Notes: generated by a model not told the origin, from the letters alone. A stretch of DNA of 64,000 nucleotides from Teredinibacter franksiae (GCF_014218805.1 NZ_JACJUV010000001.1:62001-126000); one strand, 5' to 3'. Counted from the first letter of the stretch, positions 34,037-44,862 are shown. Program-made: numbers and translations.

Positions 34037-37000
34037 CTAGCCTTTGGTCTTTTGAGCATAATGATCAGTGGCCACCACCAAGTCCAGCAGCTCCCGAAGC
34101 GCTACCGAGAACATGGCATAATCCGTAGCCGAGGAGCTTTGAACCTCCGTAATCATGCGCCGCCAACGTACCACAAGGGATTCATTCTCACCGAAGCAGG
34201 CATCCAGAACGGCGGCGATGTCATCTTGCTGCGTCGATTCCATTGAACCCACGAGTGCTATGGTTAAACGCCGCAAATGGCTATCTAGCTCGTCCAAATA
34301 GGATTCCCGCGCCAAAGCTTGCCAGTAATTTTCGACTTTTACGTTGGACAGCTGTGAGGCAAACCAATTCAAGTCGAGGCGGTCTAGCAGGTCGAAGAAA
34401 ACCTCTGTAGCTAGCTCCACATCTACCTTTGCGGCTAGCGACGATTCAATGACACCTAACCCAGAAAAAAGGTTGTCCGGCATGGCCAACCGCAGAGCCC
34501 AGTCTTCGGGTACCTTTAGTTCTTCAAACAAGCGTGAGCGCGCCAGCCATTCTTCCCGCGCGGCACCCTCCATAACATTGCCAGTTGTTCGGTGAACCGT
34601 CTTTAACCCACTTTTGAAAAACTCTACATCCGCTTCCGGGTTAAGGTTAAGGCGCCGATTCCGTAAAAACCAGCGAGTACCCCGGCGCACCCGACGAATC
34701 ATGTTGGCCGACAATTCGGCCTGAAGGCTACTGGCCACTTTGTGATCCAGAGATTTGATGTACTGCTGAAACGCTTCAAACTCAAACACATCACGCGACA
34801 CAACATAGGCGCGGGCTATTTCCGCCACCGAAGCACCGGTTGTTTCTATTAGCCGATGGCCGGCGGTTATACCTAAGTTATTGATAAAGTCATTCGCTAT
34901 CTGCGTGCCGACAATTTCTTTTTTCAACCGGTGCTTGTAAAGCGGCTTTTTTAGCTTTTTCATGATTGTTTTGGGAAACGCCGTTTCTATGGCTTGGGCT
35001 ATATAGGCGTCTTCTGCAATATCGGAATTTATCAGCTCATCTTTCATCATAACTTTGGCGTAGCTGATTAATACCGACAATTCCGGCCGCGTAAGGTGCT
35101 TACCCTGCCCGCCCCGCTCGGATATTTCTTCGTCACTGGGTAAAAATTCAAGGCCTCTATCTAAGCGGCCGGTATTTTCTAGAAAGCTGACGAAACGCCG
35201 ATATTCTGTAGACCGTACACTGGCTTGAAATTGCGCAATACTAATAGCCTGCGCTTGCCGATAGTTGTTTTGTAACACCAAATCAGATACTTCTTGGGTC
35301 ATATCCGACAGTAATTTGTTTCGTTGTTTGGTGGTCAAATCACCACTGACAACCTGTTCGTCTAACAAGATTTTGATATTAACTTCGTGATCGGAGCAAT
35401 CGACACCGGCTGCATTGTCGATAAAATCGGTATTACAGGCGCCGCCTGCGAGGGCATATTCAATACGACCCCGTTGTGTTACGCCAAGATTCCCGCCCTC
35501 CCCAAACACTTTACAACGTAACTCACCACCATTAACGCGCAATGAATCATTGGCTTTATCGCCTACATCCGCATGGGATTCCGAATGGCTTTTTACGTAA
35601 GTGCCTATACCACCGTTCCAAATCAGGTCTACCGGCGATTTTAGCAACGCGCAAATCAATTCCGTTGACGTTAGCGCATCGGCGTCTATACCAAAGGCCG
35701 CTTTCATTTCCGTCGTTATCGCGATGGATTTCGCCGCTCGCAAAAACACCCCGCCGCCAGCCGAAATAAGTGTTTTTTCGTAATCTGCCCAGGAGGTGCG
35801 TGGGGTTTCGAACAACCGCTTTCGTTCTTTGTAGCTAGTAGCGGAATGAGGTGTTGGGTCTATAAATATGTGTAGGTGGTTAAACGCGGCTTTAAGGCAA
35901 ATATGTTCTGACAGCAGCATGCCATTACCGAAAACATCGCCACCCATATCCCCTATACCGACAACGGAGAAATCTTCTTTTTGAATATCAACGCCCATTT
36001 CACGAAAATGCCGCTGTACCGACACCCACGCGCCCTTGGCGGTAATGCCCATGCCTTTGTGGTCGTAACCCTGGCTGCCACCGGATGCAAAAGCATCCCC
36101 CAGCCAGTGGTTGTATTTCAATGAAATTTCATTGGCTATATCGGAAAATGTTGCCGTGCCCTTGTCTGCGGCTACAACTAGGTAGGGATCTTGTTCGTCT
36201 CGGCACACAACCGCATCAGGGGTAACAACACTGCCGTGTACCAGGTTATCGGTAAGATCTAAAAGCCCGCAGATAAACGTTTTGTAGCACGCAATACCCT
36301 CGGCAAGAATGGCATCACGCCCCCCCTGCAGTGGTGGTTTTTTGCATACAAATCCGCCCTTGGCGCCGTTAGGTACAATAACGGCATTCTTAACCTGCTG
36401 GGCTTTTACTAGGCCAAGCACTTCAGTTCGGTAGTCCTGCAGGCGATCGGACCAACGCAAGCCACCACGTGCAACCTTGCCGCCCCGTAGGTGTGCACCT
36501 TCTACTCTAGGGGAATACACATATATTTCGAATAACGGGCGTGGCTCGGGGATATCGGGAATGGACCGTGGAGAAAACTTAAACGCAATATAGTCTTTGG
36601 CTGTACCGTTTTCGGTTTGAAAAAAGTTGGTTCTCAGTGTGCCATCAATAAGCTCCAGGTACCTACGCAATACCCTGTCTTCATTTAAATTGGCAACGTC
36701 ATCGAGTGCGGTTTTTATTTTGCTCGTTAAACGCTGAACACGCTCTTCGGTTTTAGACTCTTTATTTAGCCTTGGATCAAAGGCGGTTTTGAATACAGCC
36801 ACTAAATTACGGGTAATTTCGGTATGATTGGCTAGTGTTTCAGCAATAAAGTTTTGGTCCGCATTAAAACCAATTTGCTTCATGTAACCCGCATAGGCTC
36901 GCAACAAACACACTTCTCGCCAATTCAAGCGCGCGCCTAACACCAGTTTATTGAACGCATCACTTTCGGCCTGATTCCGCCAAACAGCGGCAAATGCCTG

Positions 37001-38896
37001 TTCAAACAGTGACTTTACCGCGTGTACATCTAAATCGGCACCAATACCCAGGTCCAACTCAAAGTCGTGTAACCAAAAGCGCGTGCCATCTTTCTTATAA
37101 ATTTTATAGGGGTGCTCGCCTATTACTCTTAAACCAAGGTGTTCCAATATAGGTATAATATCGGAGAGCACTAGCGCCTCGTTGCGGTGTAACACTCTGA
37201 ATCGCATTCGATTCTCGTCAAACCCAATGGGCTGATAAAAATTCATGGCGATGTTATCGTCAGACTGCAGGCCTTCTATTAGTTTAATATCTTGCACGGC
37301 ATAGCGCGCATCAAAATTTTCCTGGTAGCCAGAAGCGAATCCGTTTTTGTACAAATTATAGCTGCTGATACCCCGACTCTCGCCCATCTCCTCTACGAGT
37401 GATGCCCGAAGGTTATCATCCCAGTTACGCGTTACTTCAACGACCTGATCCTCAAGCTCCCTTAGACTTAACTCCTGTGGATACGGCTTACTTATTCTGA
37501 AAATAAATTGTGCCCGTACCATGCTGGATTCAGAGAAGTAGGTATTAAAATCGAAGTCCTTCGAAGAGAATGTTTCCGAGAGAATGTCCTGAATTTTTTG
37601 GCGAACGCTGGTGCTGTATACTTCGCGCGGGACAAAAACATTGCAGGTTACAAAATTGCCAAAAGGGTCTGCCCGTACAATTAGGCGAACCATATGCCGC
37701 TCATTGGTTTCAACAATGGACATTATATTGGTGAACAGCGAGTCGGTATCGGTTAAGAGCAGCTCTGCCCGCGGGTAGCTTTCTATGGTTCTACGCAGGT
37801 TTTTGCCATCGTGGCTGCTTAGGTCCATATCGGAGCGTGCAACAATGTCGTTTACTTTTTTGCGCAGTATCGGAATATCGAATGGCGACAACATAAAGAC
37901 TTCGTAGGTAAACAGCCCCAAAAACCTTACCTCCCCACACAGTTCACCCTTGTCATCGTATTTTTTTAACACTACATAATCGGGGTACACCGCCCGATGC
38001 ACACTACTGTGGGTAGACGCCTTGGAAAAACAGATTAGGCTATCGCCTTCGTAGAAATCTTTGATGCCTAAGCTGAATTCAGTCTGGGGTACTACGGCAG
38101 TTTCTGTGGATGCATTTCTAAATACACCAAGACGCTGATCAATAATTTCTCGCAACTCTTTTTTCTTGCCGTTAGTCACCAGCTCGTAATCTCGATACCC
38201 CAAAAAGGCGAAATGACGGTGCCGAAGCCAACCCACAAACTCCTGTACTTCACTATTGTTGGGAAAATGCTTTGCTAGGTTAGCTTTCGCTACATCCAGC
38301 TTTTCAAGTACTGGCTGGTGGTCATTTACCACCACAGCAACATCGTTCAGCCCCGACACCAGTTGGCTACGAATGTGTTTAAGCTCTTCGTCACTCGGTT
38401 GCAGGCTCACCTCTAAATACATGAGCGCTTCTTTTTCGCCCTCGATATTGTCATTACCCGCACTAAGAGAACATGCCAAGGTATCGGCAGAACGACTAAC
38501 CCGTAATACCGTACTCTTTATGGTGTAAATGGGGACTTCACAACGGCTGAGTGCAATACGTACAGAATCCACCAAAAAGGGCATATCTTTCTGGTGAATA
38601 ATGATGACGCTGCGGCCACACTGCCAGCCGTGCTCTTCGAGTGAAGGGTTGAACACCTGCACATTCGCAGCGTCTGCTGGTGGATTTTTAAACTGATGAA
38701 AAAGACCAAAACACAAACCGTAGAGGTCGCCAATATTGCGCCCTACCCATTCTTCAAGCGGAAAGCGCTCTAGATACACACGGATAAACGACAACAGTTG
38801 CTCGCTGCCTTTACTGCCCTTATTTTCCCGAATCCATTTACCAAAGTTGTGGCTAAAATGTGAGCGGTTAGCAAGGGATGACAAAGTTATATCCAC
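34037..38896 (-). CDS. gdhB: NAD-specific glutamate dehydrogenase (large type)
   Basis: 1619 aa from a GTG at 38896, with GAGGAC seven nt upstream; the frame extends to 39013 but that N-terminus is unlike the family. It catabolises glutamate to 2-oxoglutarate and ammonia with NAD. The family is about 1,600 aa, with N-terminal ACT-like regions and a central catalytic domain: 'GGLRWSDRLQDYRTEVLGLVKAQQVKNAVIVPNGAKGGFV', the catalytic-Lys 'KGG', and the nucleotide-binding 'VVGIGDMGGDVFGNGML'. The C-terminal helical part is also conserved. Transcribed away from the MoxR operon. Confidence 0.93.
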   Translation of the reverse strand: MDITLSSLANRSHFSHNFGKWIRENKGSKGSEQLLSFIRVYLERFPLEEWVGRNIGDLYGLCFGLFHQFKNPPADAANVQVFNPSLEEHGWQCGRSVIIIHQKDMPFLVDSVRIALSRCEVPIYTIKSTVLRVSRSADTLACSLSAGNDNIEGEKEALMYLEVSLQPSDEELKHIRSQLVSGLNDVAVVVNDHQPVLEKLDVAKANLAKHFPNNSEVQEFVGWLRHRHFAFLGYRDYELVTNGKKKELREIIDQRLGVFRNASTETAVVPQTEFSLGIKDFYEGDSLICFSKASTHSSVHRAVYPDYVVLKKYDDKGELCGEVRFLGLFTYEVFMLSPFDIPILRKKVNDIVARSDMDLSSHDGKNLRRTIESYPRAELLLTDTDSLFTNIMSIVETNERHMVRLIVRADPFGNFVTCNVFVPREVYSTSVRQKIQDILSETFSSKDFDFNTYFSESSMVRAQFIFRISKPYPQELSLRELEDQVVEVTRNWDDNLRASLVEEMGESRGISSYNLYKNGFASGYQENFDARYAVQDIKLIEGLQSDDNIAMNFYQPIGFDENRMRFRVLHRNEALVLSDIIPILEHLGLRVIGEHPYKIYKKDGTRFWLHDFELDLGIGADLDVHAVKSLFEQAFAAVWRNQAESDAFNKLVLGARLNWREVCLLRAYAGYMKQIGFNADQNFIAETLANHTEITRNLVAVFKTAFDPRLNKESKTEERVQRLTSKIKTALDDVANLNEDRVLRRYLELIDGTLRTNFFQTENGTAKDYIAFKFSPRSIPDIPEPRPLFEIYVYSPRVEGAHLRGGKVARGGLRWSDRLQDYRTEVLGLVKAQQVKNAVIVPNGAKGGFVCKKPPLQGGRDAILAEGIACYKTFICGLLDLTDNLVHGSVVTPDAVVCRDEQDPYLVVAADKGTATFSDIANEISLKYNHWLGDAFASGGSQGYDHKGMGITAKGAWVSVQRHFREMGVDIQKEDFSVVGIGDMGGDVFGNGMLLSEHICLKAAFNHLHIFIDPTPHSATSYKERKRLFETPRTSWADYEKTLISAGGGVFLRAAKSIAITTEMKAAFGIDADALTSTELICALLKSPVDLIWNGGIGTYVKSHSESHADVGDKANDSLRVNGGELRCKVFGEGGNLGVTQRGRIEYALAGGACNTDFIDNAAGVDCSDHEVNIKILLDEQVVSGDLTTKQRNKLLSDMTQEVSDLVLQNNYRQAQAISIAQFQASVRSTEYRRFVSFLENTGRLDRGLEFLPSDEEISERGGQGKHLTRPELSVLISYAKVMMKDELINSDIAEDAYIAQAIETAFPKTIMKKLKKPLYKHRLKKEIVGTQIANDFINNLGITAGHRLIETTGASVAEIARAYVVSRDVFEFEAFQQYIKSLDHKVASSLQAELSANMIRRVRRGTRWFLRNRRLNLNPEADVEFFKSGLKTVHRTTGNVMEGAAREEWLARSRLFEELKVPEDWALRLAMPDNLFSGLGVIESSLAAKVDVELATEVFFDLLDRLDLNWFASQLSNVKVENYWQALARESYLDELDSHLRRLTIALVGSMESTQQDDIAAVLDACFGENESLVVRWRRMITEVQSSSATDYAMFSVALRELLDLVVATDHYAQKTKG

Positions 38897-39159
38897 GAAT
38901 ATGTCCTCATTCGTTTGTAGTTTTGGGGGTTTGCAGTTGATATAGCGCCGGAGTGCCCTTACCTGTATGTGCAGTAGAGGGAACCTGACACATATCGCAG
39001 AGTCATAGTGCACCCAGCGAGTAAAATATTCGCACGTAATAAGCTGGCGATGCTAGGTTTTCCGCCACAATAAAAAACGCGGATTCAACCTTTATGTATA
39101 GCCTTAAAACCCTTTAATATCAATAAGTTTCATATGATTTCTAATGGTATATCGACACG

Positions 39160-40125
39160 ATGAGTACTAAAGCAGCCATTGATAATTTACGCACCTGGCT
39201 CGACAGCCAGATTATTGGTCAACCCCACTTAAATGACCGTTTATTGATCGCCTTAATCGCCGATGGCCACCTGTTAGTTGAGGGTGCTCCAGGGCTGGCG
39301 AAAACAAAAGCCATTAAAACCCTGTCTGAGGGAATTGAGGGCGATTTCCATCGGGTGCAGTTTACGCCCGATTTATTGCCTTCCGATGTGACCGGTACAG
39401 ATATTTACCGGCCAGAACAAGGTACGTTCGAGTTTCAGGCGGGCCCTATCTTCCACAACTTGGTACTGGCCGACGAAATTAACCGCGCCCCAGCGAAAGT
39501 GCAATCTGCGCTACTGGAGGCAATGGGAGAGCGCCAAATAAGTGTGGGTAAAGCCACCTATAAGCTACCCGAACTTTTCCTGGTAATGGCGACACAGAAC
39601 CCCATTGAACAGGAAGGTACCTACCCTCTTCCCGAAGCACAGCTCGATCGCTTTTTAATGCATGTAGAGGTGGATTTCCCCGACGCCGATGCTGAAAGGC
39701 AAATTCTGCACCTGAGCCGCAGAGAGGCGAGCCAGTCCAGACCGAAAGACACCATGGCAGAGCCGGTGAATCAAACGGCGATTTTTGCCGCCCGTGAGGA
39801 AGCGTTGAGCCTACATATGGCAGAACCGGTTGAGACCTATATTGTGCAACTCACCGACGCCACACGTAACCGCAGCCATTATGGTTCAGACCTACCACGC
39901 TGGTTAGACTTTGGCGTAAGCCCCCGCGCAACCATTAGCCTAGATCGCTGCTCGCGCGCCCATGCCTGGCTGAATGGAAAAGATTACGTTAGCCCAGAGG
40001 ATGTACGCGCGGTAATCCATGATGTGTATCGACACAGATTGATCTTAAGCTTTGAAGCCGAGGCCAATGGCCAGACCGCTAACAAAATCGTAGATGAGTT
40101 AATTAACCGTGTTCCTGCGGTATAA
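39160..40125 (+). CDS. MoxR-family AAA+ ATPase
   Basis: 321 aa. MoxR ATPases act as chaperones that assemble or activate complexes containing von Willebrand A proteins, in this operon the Bat proteins. Walker A GAPGLAKT (residues 42-49), Walker B 'LVLADEINRAP', sensor 1 'LFLVMATQNPIEQEGTYPLPEAQLDRFL', and the C-terminal lid with 'SPRATISLDRCSRAHAWLNGKDYVSPEDVRAV'. First gene of the operon; the next ATG is 30 bp on. The 146 bp upstream is shared with the divergent dehydrogenase promoter. Confidence 0.94.
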   Translation: MSTKAAIDNLRTWLDSQIIGQPHLNDRLLIALIADGHLLVEGAPGLAKTKAIKTLSEGIEGDFHRVQFTPDLLPSDVTGTDIYRPEQGTFEFQAGPIFHNLVLADEINRAPAKVQSALLEAMGERQISVGKATYKLPELFLVMATQNPIEQEGTYPLPEAQLDRFLMHVEVDFPDADAERQILHLSRREASQSRPKDTMAEPVNQTAIFAAREEALSLHMAEPVETYIVQLTDATRNRSHYGSDLPRWLDFGVSPRATISLDRCSRAHAWLNGKDYVSPEDVRAVIHDVYRHRLILSFEAEANGQTANKIVDELINRVPAV

Positions 40126-40155
40126 CCACCGGTGTAGCGAAGAGGTTGTTGTTAC

Positions 40156-41130
40156 ATGAAGAGTGCTGCTACTAACAGCCCGCTTAAAAAAAATGTAAAG
40201 GGCGTTTATGTATCCATAGACGACATGCTTGGTTTACGTTTTTATACCAAAGACCTGCAATTAACCGCGCGTAAACGCAGCAGTGCTATTGCTGACGGCG
40301 AAGTAAAAACCCATTTCCGCGGTCGCGGAATGGAATTTGCCGAAGTGCGACCTTACCAACCCGGCGATGACGTACGCAGCATTGACTGGCGAGTAACTGC
40401 ACGCAGCACGCAAGCCTATACAAAGCTCTATCAAGAAGAGCGTGAGCGGCCGGTGCTTATCGCTGTAGACCAACGTTCGCCAATGTTCTTTGGCAGTCAA
40501 ACCGTATTTAAATCCTATGCGACGGCACAAATGGCCGCAGCCATTGGCTGGATTGCACTACAAAATAACGACCGAATAGGCGCGTTGATTTTTGGAGATA
40601 CGGCGCAAGAAGATTTACGTACTCGGCGTGGTAAACATGCGCTGCTGGCACTGGTTAATCGTTTGCAAGACTATAATCACCGCTTAACCAGCCCAATTGC
40701 CGTACCCGGCGGTATTTCCACACAAGAAATCTTTACCGACCTGCGTCGCGTTGCAAAGCCCGGTACGGCGGTATTCGTGATCAGTGACTTTAACGATATT
40801 ACCAGCGACTGCGAAGAATCATTACACATGCTGGCCAAACACACAGACGTTACCCTGCTGAAAGTATTCGACCCGCTCGAGCAGTCGCTACCAAAAGCCA
40901 TGTCGCTCAGTATCTCGAATAAACACGATAAACTCACCCTCGATACATTAAACAACGCCTTGCTTAGCGGCTACGAACAGAATTTCTCGCAGGCGCACGC
41001 GCTTCTCACAAGCCAATGTCAAAATGCCGGAGCCACCCTACGGGCGATTGATATCAGTAAAAAAATTGAACATCACGTGAATGACCTATTTGCGTCGCGC
41101 AATAAAAAATCCGCAAGGGGGGCTCGATAA
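40156..41130 (+). CDS. DUF58 domain protein
   Basis: 324 aa. DUF58 proteins carry a vWA-like domain and accompany MoxR and Bat proteins. Core motif: 'FRGRGMEFAEVRPYQPGDDVRSIDWRVTARS' (residues about 54-85), then a vWA-like region 'RPVLIAVDQRSPMFFGSQ', 'AVFVISDFNDI'. No membrane segment. The stop overlaps the start of the next gene by 1 bp (ATAATG), typical of operonic coupling. Confidence 0.93.
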   Translation: MKSAATNSPLKKNVKGVYVSIDDMLGLRFYTKDLQLTARKRSSAIADGEVKTHFRGRGMEFAEVRPYQPGDDVRSIDWRVTARSTQAYTKLYQEERERPVLIAVDQRSPMFFGSQTVFKSYATAQMAAAIGWIALQNNDRIGALIFGDTAQEDLRTRRGKHALLALVNRLQDYNHRLTSPIAVPGGISTQEIFTDLRRVAKPGTAVFVISDFNDITSDCEESLHMLAKHTDVTLLKVFDPLEQSLPKAMSLSISNKHDKLTLDTLNNALLSGYEQNFSQAHALLTSQCQNAGATLRAIDISKKIEHHVNDLFASRNKKSARGAR

Positions 41131-41729
41131 TGCTGCCGTCTCTTGCGCAATTACTGCCTCAACAACCCCTGCAGCCACCCCAAGGGCAGCCAGACCCTGT
41201 ACAACAATTGTTAGCACAACTCCACGACCCAGCGCTACCCGACGCCATTGGTCTTTGGCCTTTAGCTATTGGCTGGTGGCTTGCGCTGTTTATTGGGGTA
41301 ACGGCCATTACCATTTTGGTTATTAAAACGGTACAGCACAAAAAGCGTTCACTGTACCGCAAGCTAGCGTTAGCTGAGCTAAATAACATTCAACACAACG
41401 AACCGGCGCACAAGCAAATTTTTGCCATTAACAGCCTGTTAAAGCGGGCGTTTTTTAGCGCCTACCCCTCCCTTAGAAACGAAATGGGAGGCACCTACGG
41501 TGAACACTGGAAGGCTCTACTGTTCAATACTTGCGCCCTGCATAAGCTAACCATTGAAGAACAGGGCGCACTTATCCACATTACCGGTGAAGCGAAATAT
41601 CAACCCGGTACCACCATCGAACTATCGCGGGTTATCAAGGCCAGTAGGTTTTGGATCAAACACCATAAAACCTATTCCACTGCACAGCTAAAACCCATTA
41701 CCGAACGCTGTTTACCGGGGGCCGTTTAA
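41130..41729 (+). CDS. DUF4381 domain protein
   Basis: 199 aa. Pro/Gln-rich start (QPLQPPQGQPDPVQQLLAQLHDPALPDAIGLWPLAIGWW), one membrane helix at about 45-70 (LALFIGVTAITILVIKT), then a cytoplasmic helical domain (SLYRKLALAELNNIQ.., 'INSLLKRAFFSAYPS'). DUF4381 is a regular partner in MoxR-Bat operons, usually between DUF58 and BatA, as here. It probably tethers the complex at the inner membrane. Confidence 0.88.
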   Translation: MLPSLAQLLPQQPLQPPQGQPDPVQQLLAQLHDPALPDAIGLWPLAIGWWLALFIGVTAITILVIKTVQHKKRSLYRKLALAELNNIQHNEPAHKQIFAINSLLKRAFFSAYPSLRNEMGGTYGEHWKALLFNTCALHKLTIEEQGALIHITGEAKYQPGTTIELSRVIKASRFWIKHHKTYSTAQLKPITERCLPGAV

Positions 41730-41730
41730 T

Positions 41731-42783
41731 ATGTTCGAATTTGCCTGGACATGGGTATTCTTACTCGCACCGCTACCCTTAATAGCCTATCTATTTTTAC
41801 CCGCCGTACAACGCCAAGAATCGGCTTTGCTCGTTCCTTTTTTTACGCGTGCAAGTACCCTGCAGAATGATAGCGGTCAAGGTGTAACACGGCGAAAGCT
41901 TAGCTCACTACTTCTCTATATTTGCGCGTGGTTGCTAATCGTTACAGCTGCCGCACGCCCACAATGGATTGGCGACCCCATAGAAATACCGGCAAGTGGC
42001 CGGGATCTACTTTTGGCTGTGGACATTTCTGGGAGCATGGAAACTCCCGACATGCTCGTGAACGACGAGCAAATTCCGCGCATTGCTGTTGTTAAATATG
42101 TTGTATCAGACTTCATTCAACGCCGTGAATCAGATCGTATTGGACTTATTCTTTTTGGTACCCAGGCCTACTTACAGGCGCCTTTAACATTTGACCGAGC
42201 GACCGTCAGTCAATTGCTCGATGAATCACGCCTTGGATTTGCCGGTGAAAATACCGCCATTGGTGACGCCATAGGCCTAGCCATAAAACGTTTGCGAGAC
42301 CGGCCCGCCTCCCAACGTGTACTCATATTACTCACCGACGGCGCAAATACCGCCGGCGAGGTTTCACCACGGCAAGCCGCAGACCTAGCAAAACAAGCCG
42401 GAATAAAGATTTACACCGTAGGTGTTGGCGCCAATGAAATGATTCAACGTATGGGTATTTTCGGCGGTATGTCGCGCATGGTAAACCCTTCCAGTGAGCT
42501 GGACGAAGACACCTTAAAATATATAGCCGACTCCACCGGCGGCACTTATTTTCGCGCCCACGACCCGCGAGAGCTGCAACAAATATACGCATTGCTGGAT
42601 AAGCTAGAACCTATAGAGCAGGCCAAGAATACTTTTCGCCCTACCCGTGCATTATTCTACTGGCCCCTTGCTTTAGCCATTTTACTGAGTATGGCAATGC
42701 CGATACTAAAACTTTTACGTATAAATTCAACAAAAGGCAAAACGCCAAACCCTTTTAGTCAACAGCAGCATGAGGTTGGTTAA
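41731..42783 (+). CDS. BatA-like von Willebrand factor A membrane protein
   Basis: 350 aa. Two N-terminal membrane helices (about 5-25 and 58-75), a vWA domain (about 88-270) with intact MIDAS motif 'DISGSMETPD' (D-x-S-x-S), 'LILFGTQAYLQAPLTFDR', 'LILLTDGANTAGE', and a C-terminal helix (about 312-328). Bat (Bacteroides aerotolerance) proteins are linked to envelope and oxidative stress tolerance. The start is 1 bp after the previous stop. Confidence 0.93.
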   Translation: MFEFAWTWVFLLAPLPLIAYLFLPAVQRQESALLVPFFTRASTLQNDSGQGVTRRKLSSLLLYICAWLLIVTAAARPQWIGDPIEIPASGRDLLLAVDISGSMETPDMLVNDEQIPRIAVVKYVVSDFIQRRESDRIGLILFGTQAYLQAPLTFDRATVSQLLDESRLGFAGENTAIGDAIGLAIKRLRDRPASQRVLILLTDGANTAGEVSPRQAADLAKQAGIKIYTVGVGANEMIQRMGIFGGMSRMVNPSSELDEDTLKYIADSTGGTYFRAHDPRELQQIYALLDKLEPIEQAKNTFRPTRALFYWPLALAILLSMAMPILKLLRINSTKGKTPNPFSQQQHEVG

Positions 42784-42786
42784 GCG

Positions 42787-44862
42787 ATGATAGATGCACT
42801 GAATACCGCGCTTTCGCAATTCCATTTTATTCGGCCCTTTTGGCTACTGCTGCTACTGCCTGCGGCCTACCTCAGCTTTAAGCTATGGCACTTCCAAAGC
42901 CAGACATCTAATTGGCAGTCTGTAGTCGCTAGCCATTTGCTGCCCTTTTTAATGGATGGCGAAACCACACGTACCAGCCGCTACCCCCTAGTCGGCCTTT
43001 TTGTTATATGGCTGCTACTAATATTCGCTTTAGCCGGACCAACATCGGGGAAAATTTCTCAGCCTATTCATCAGAGCACCTCGGCTTTGGTCATCGCATG
43101 GGATATGTCCCCTTCTATGCTTGCGGAAGACGTAAAGCCCTCCCGATTGGTACGCTCGCGCTTAAAGCTAATTGACTTACTAAGAGAAAGAAACGAAGGC
43201 CTTACAGCGCTTATTGCTTACAGTGGGCAGGCGCATGTTGTAACCCCACTTACCGACGATACCGAAACAATCATTAGCTTACTGAAAGGGCTACACCCTC
43301 ACGTTATGCCCGCCCAAGGCAGTAATACTGAAATGGCACTAGAGCTTGCCAACCAGTTGTTAAAAGACGGCGGTATACCCAAAGGTGACATAATATTTGT
43401 AACCGACGGCATAGCCCAAAGCGCTATAACCGAACTTGGACAAATACACGACGCTTCAGCTCACACCGTTAGTATTTGGGGGGTAGGCACAAACGGCGGC
43501 GCACCCATCCCACTCAAAAATGGTGGATTCGCATACGACCGTAACGGCGAAATGGTTATCGCTAAATTGAACGAGAATACGCTTAGTGCAACGGCCTCTG
43601 AGCTTGGCGGTGTGTATATACCTTTTTCACAATCGGATTTTGATTTAATCTCCATTAAAAATTTCGTTTTGCACCCCACTAAAACAGACACTAGGGAAGT
43701 AAACCGAGAGTTTGACCAGTGGTTTGAATTAGGCCCCTACTTACTGCTGCTAATACTTCCGTTTGCAGCGCTAGCCTTTCGTCGCGGCTGGCTGTTATCT
43801 TTTGGTTTTGTTTTTATTGTTGCAGGCACACCACAAACAGCAGATGCCTATGAGTGGCAAGACCTCTGGAAAACAAAAGACCAACGGGCAGCCGAGCTAC
43901 TACAAAGCGCACCAGAGACCGCCGCAACCACCTTTAAAAATGAAGACTGGAAAGCCATCGCACACTACAAGGCAGGGAATTTTGACAGCGCTTTAGAGTC
44001 ATTTAAAGGCGATTCAGCGCAGGCACATTACAACCGAGGCATTGCCCAAACACATCTGGGCAACTACGACGATGCCATACAATCCTACAACCAAGCACTC
44101 TCTCTCGACCCAAACCTTACAGTAGCTGCCGACAATCTTGCGATTGCGGAAAAATTGAAATCCCTGCAGGAAAATCAACAGCAAGGCGAAGATGGCGAAA
44201 ACAGCCAGGATCAAGATAGTCAGGAGCAAAACAGCGAAGATAAAAACAGTCAACAAAACCCGAACGACAGTGACGCCAACCAAAAATCCAGTGGTGAGCA
44301 GCCGTCAGGAGAAAACAGCAAGGACCAGCAGCAAAACTCAGATTCACCTCAGAAAGGAGATGACCAGAAAAACGGTGAGCAAGGGCAGCAAGGAGAACAA
44401 GGAGAGTCGCAACAGGGGCAAAACGAAGAATCTGACCAGCCAATAAGTGAAGAGCAAAAACAGGCGCTGGAACAGGCCTACGGCGAACAAAACGAAGACA
44501 CATCTGAAAGCGAAGATCAATCCACTAGCGCCGCTGACACAGAGCAAGAAGCCGACGAAAAACCTCAAAGCAAAGATGAGCAGCAGGCCGCCGTTGGCCA
44601 GGAACAACCCGAGCAATCTAACGAAGAAAATGCCGAAAACGATGAAGATGCGCCGGCGAATGGCAGCGTTATTCGTCCACAGATCAGCCGCGAAGAACAA
44701 GAAGCAGAGCAGTCTCTCGAACAATGGTTACGAAAGGTACCCGATGACCCAAGCGGACTTTTGAGAAATAAATTTCAATACGAACACGGGCAGCGAAAGC
44801 GCACCTTAAGACAACAACAGCCAAAGCTACCTGACGAAAATTTAAATGAAGAACGCTGGTAA
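42787..44862 (+). CDS. BatB/BatC-type vWA and TPR fusion protein
   Basis: 691 aa. N-terminal membrane helices (about 17-35 and 65-85), vWA domain with MIDAS 'DMSPSMLAED' near residue 102, C-terminal TM at about 316-345, then TPR repeats near residues 408-455 ('AHYNRGIAQTHLGNYDDAIQSYNQALSLDP'). Residues about 460-620 are low complexity, dominated by Gln, Glu, Asp, Asn and Ser, with few hydrophobics. The fusion of a BatB vWA domain with a BatC TPR domain is common in gammaproteobacteria. Overlaps batD by 17 bp. Confidence 0.92.
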   Translation: MIDALNTALSQFHFIRPFWLLLLLPAAYLSFKLWHFQSQTSNWQSVVASHLLPFLMDGETTRTSRYPLVGLFVIWLLLIFALAGPTSGKISQPIHQSTSALVIAWDMSPSMLAEDVKPSRLVRSRLKLIDLLRERNEGLTALIAYSGQAHVVTPLTDDTETIISLLKGLHPHVMPAQGSNTEMALELANQLLKDGGIPKGDIIFVTDGIAQSAITELGQIHDASAHTVSIWGVGTNGGAPIPLKNGGFAYDRNGEMVIAKLNENTLSATASELGGVYIPFSQSDFDLISIKNFVLHPTKTDTREVNREFDQWFELGPYLLLLILPFAALAFRRGWLLSFGFVFIVAGTPQTADAYEWQDLWKTKDQRAAELLQSAPETAATTFKNEDWKAIAHYKAGNFDSALESFKGDSAQAHYNRGIAQTHLGNYDDAIQSYNQALSLDPNLTVAADNLAIAEKLKSLQENQQQGEDGENSQDQDSQEQNSEDKNSQQNPNDSDANQKSSGEQPSGENSKDQQQNSDSPQKGDDQKNGEQGQQGEQGESQQGQNEESDQPISEEQKQALEQAYGEQNEDTSESEDQSTSAADTEQEADEKPQSKDEQQAAVGQEQPEQSNEENAENDEDAPANGSVIRPQISREEQEAEQSLEQWLRKVPDDPSGLLRNKFQYEHGQRKRTLRQQQPKLPDENLNEERW

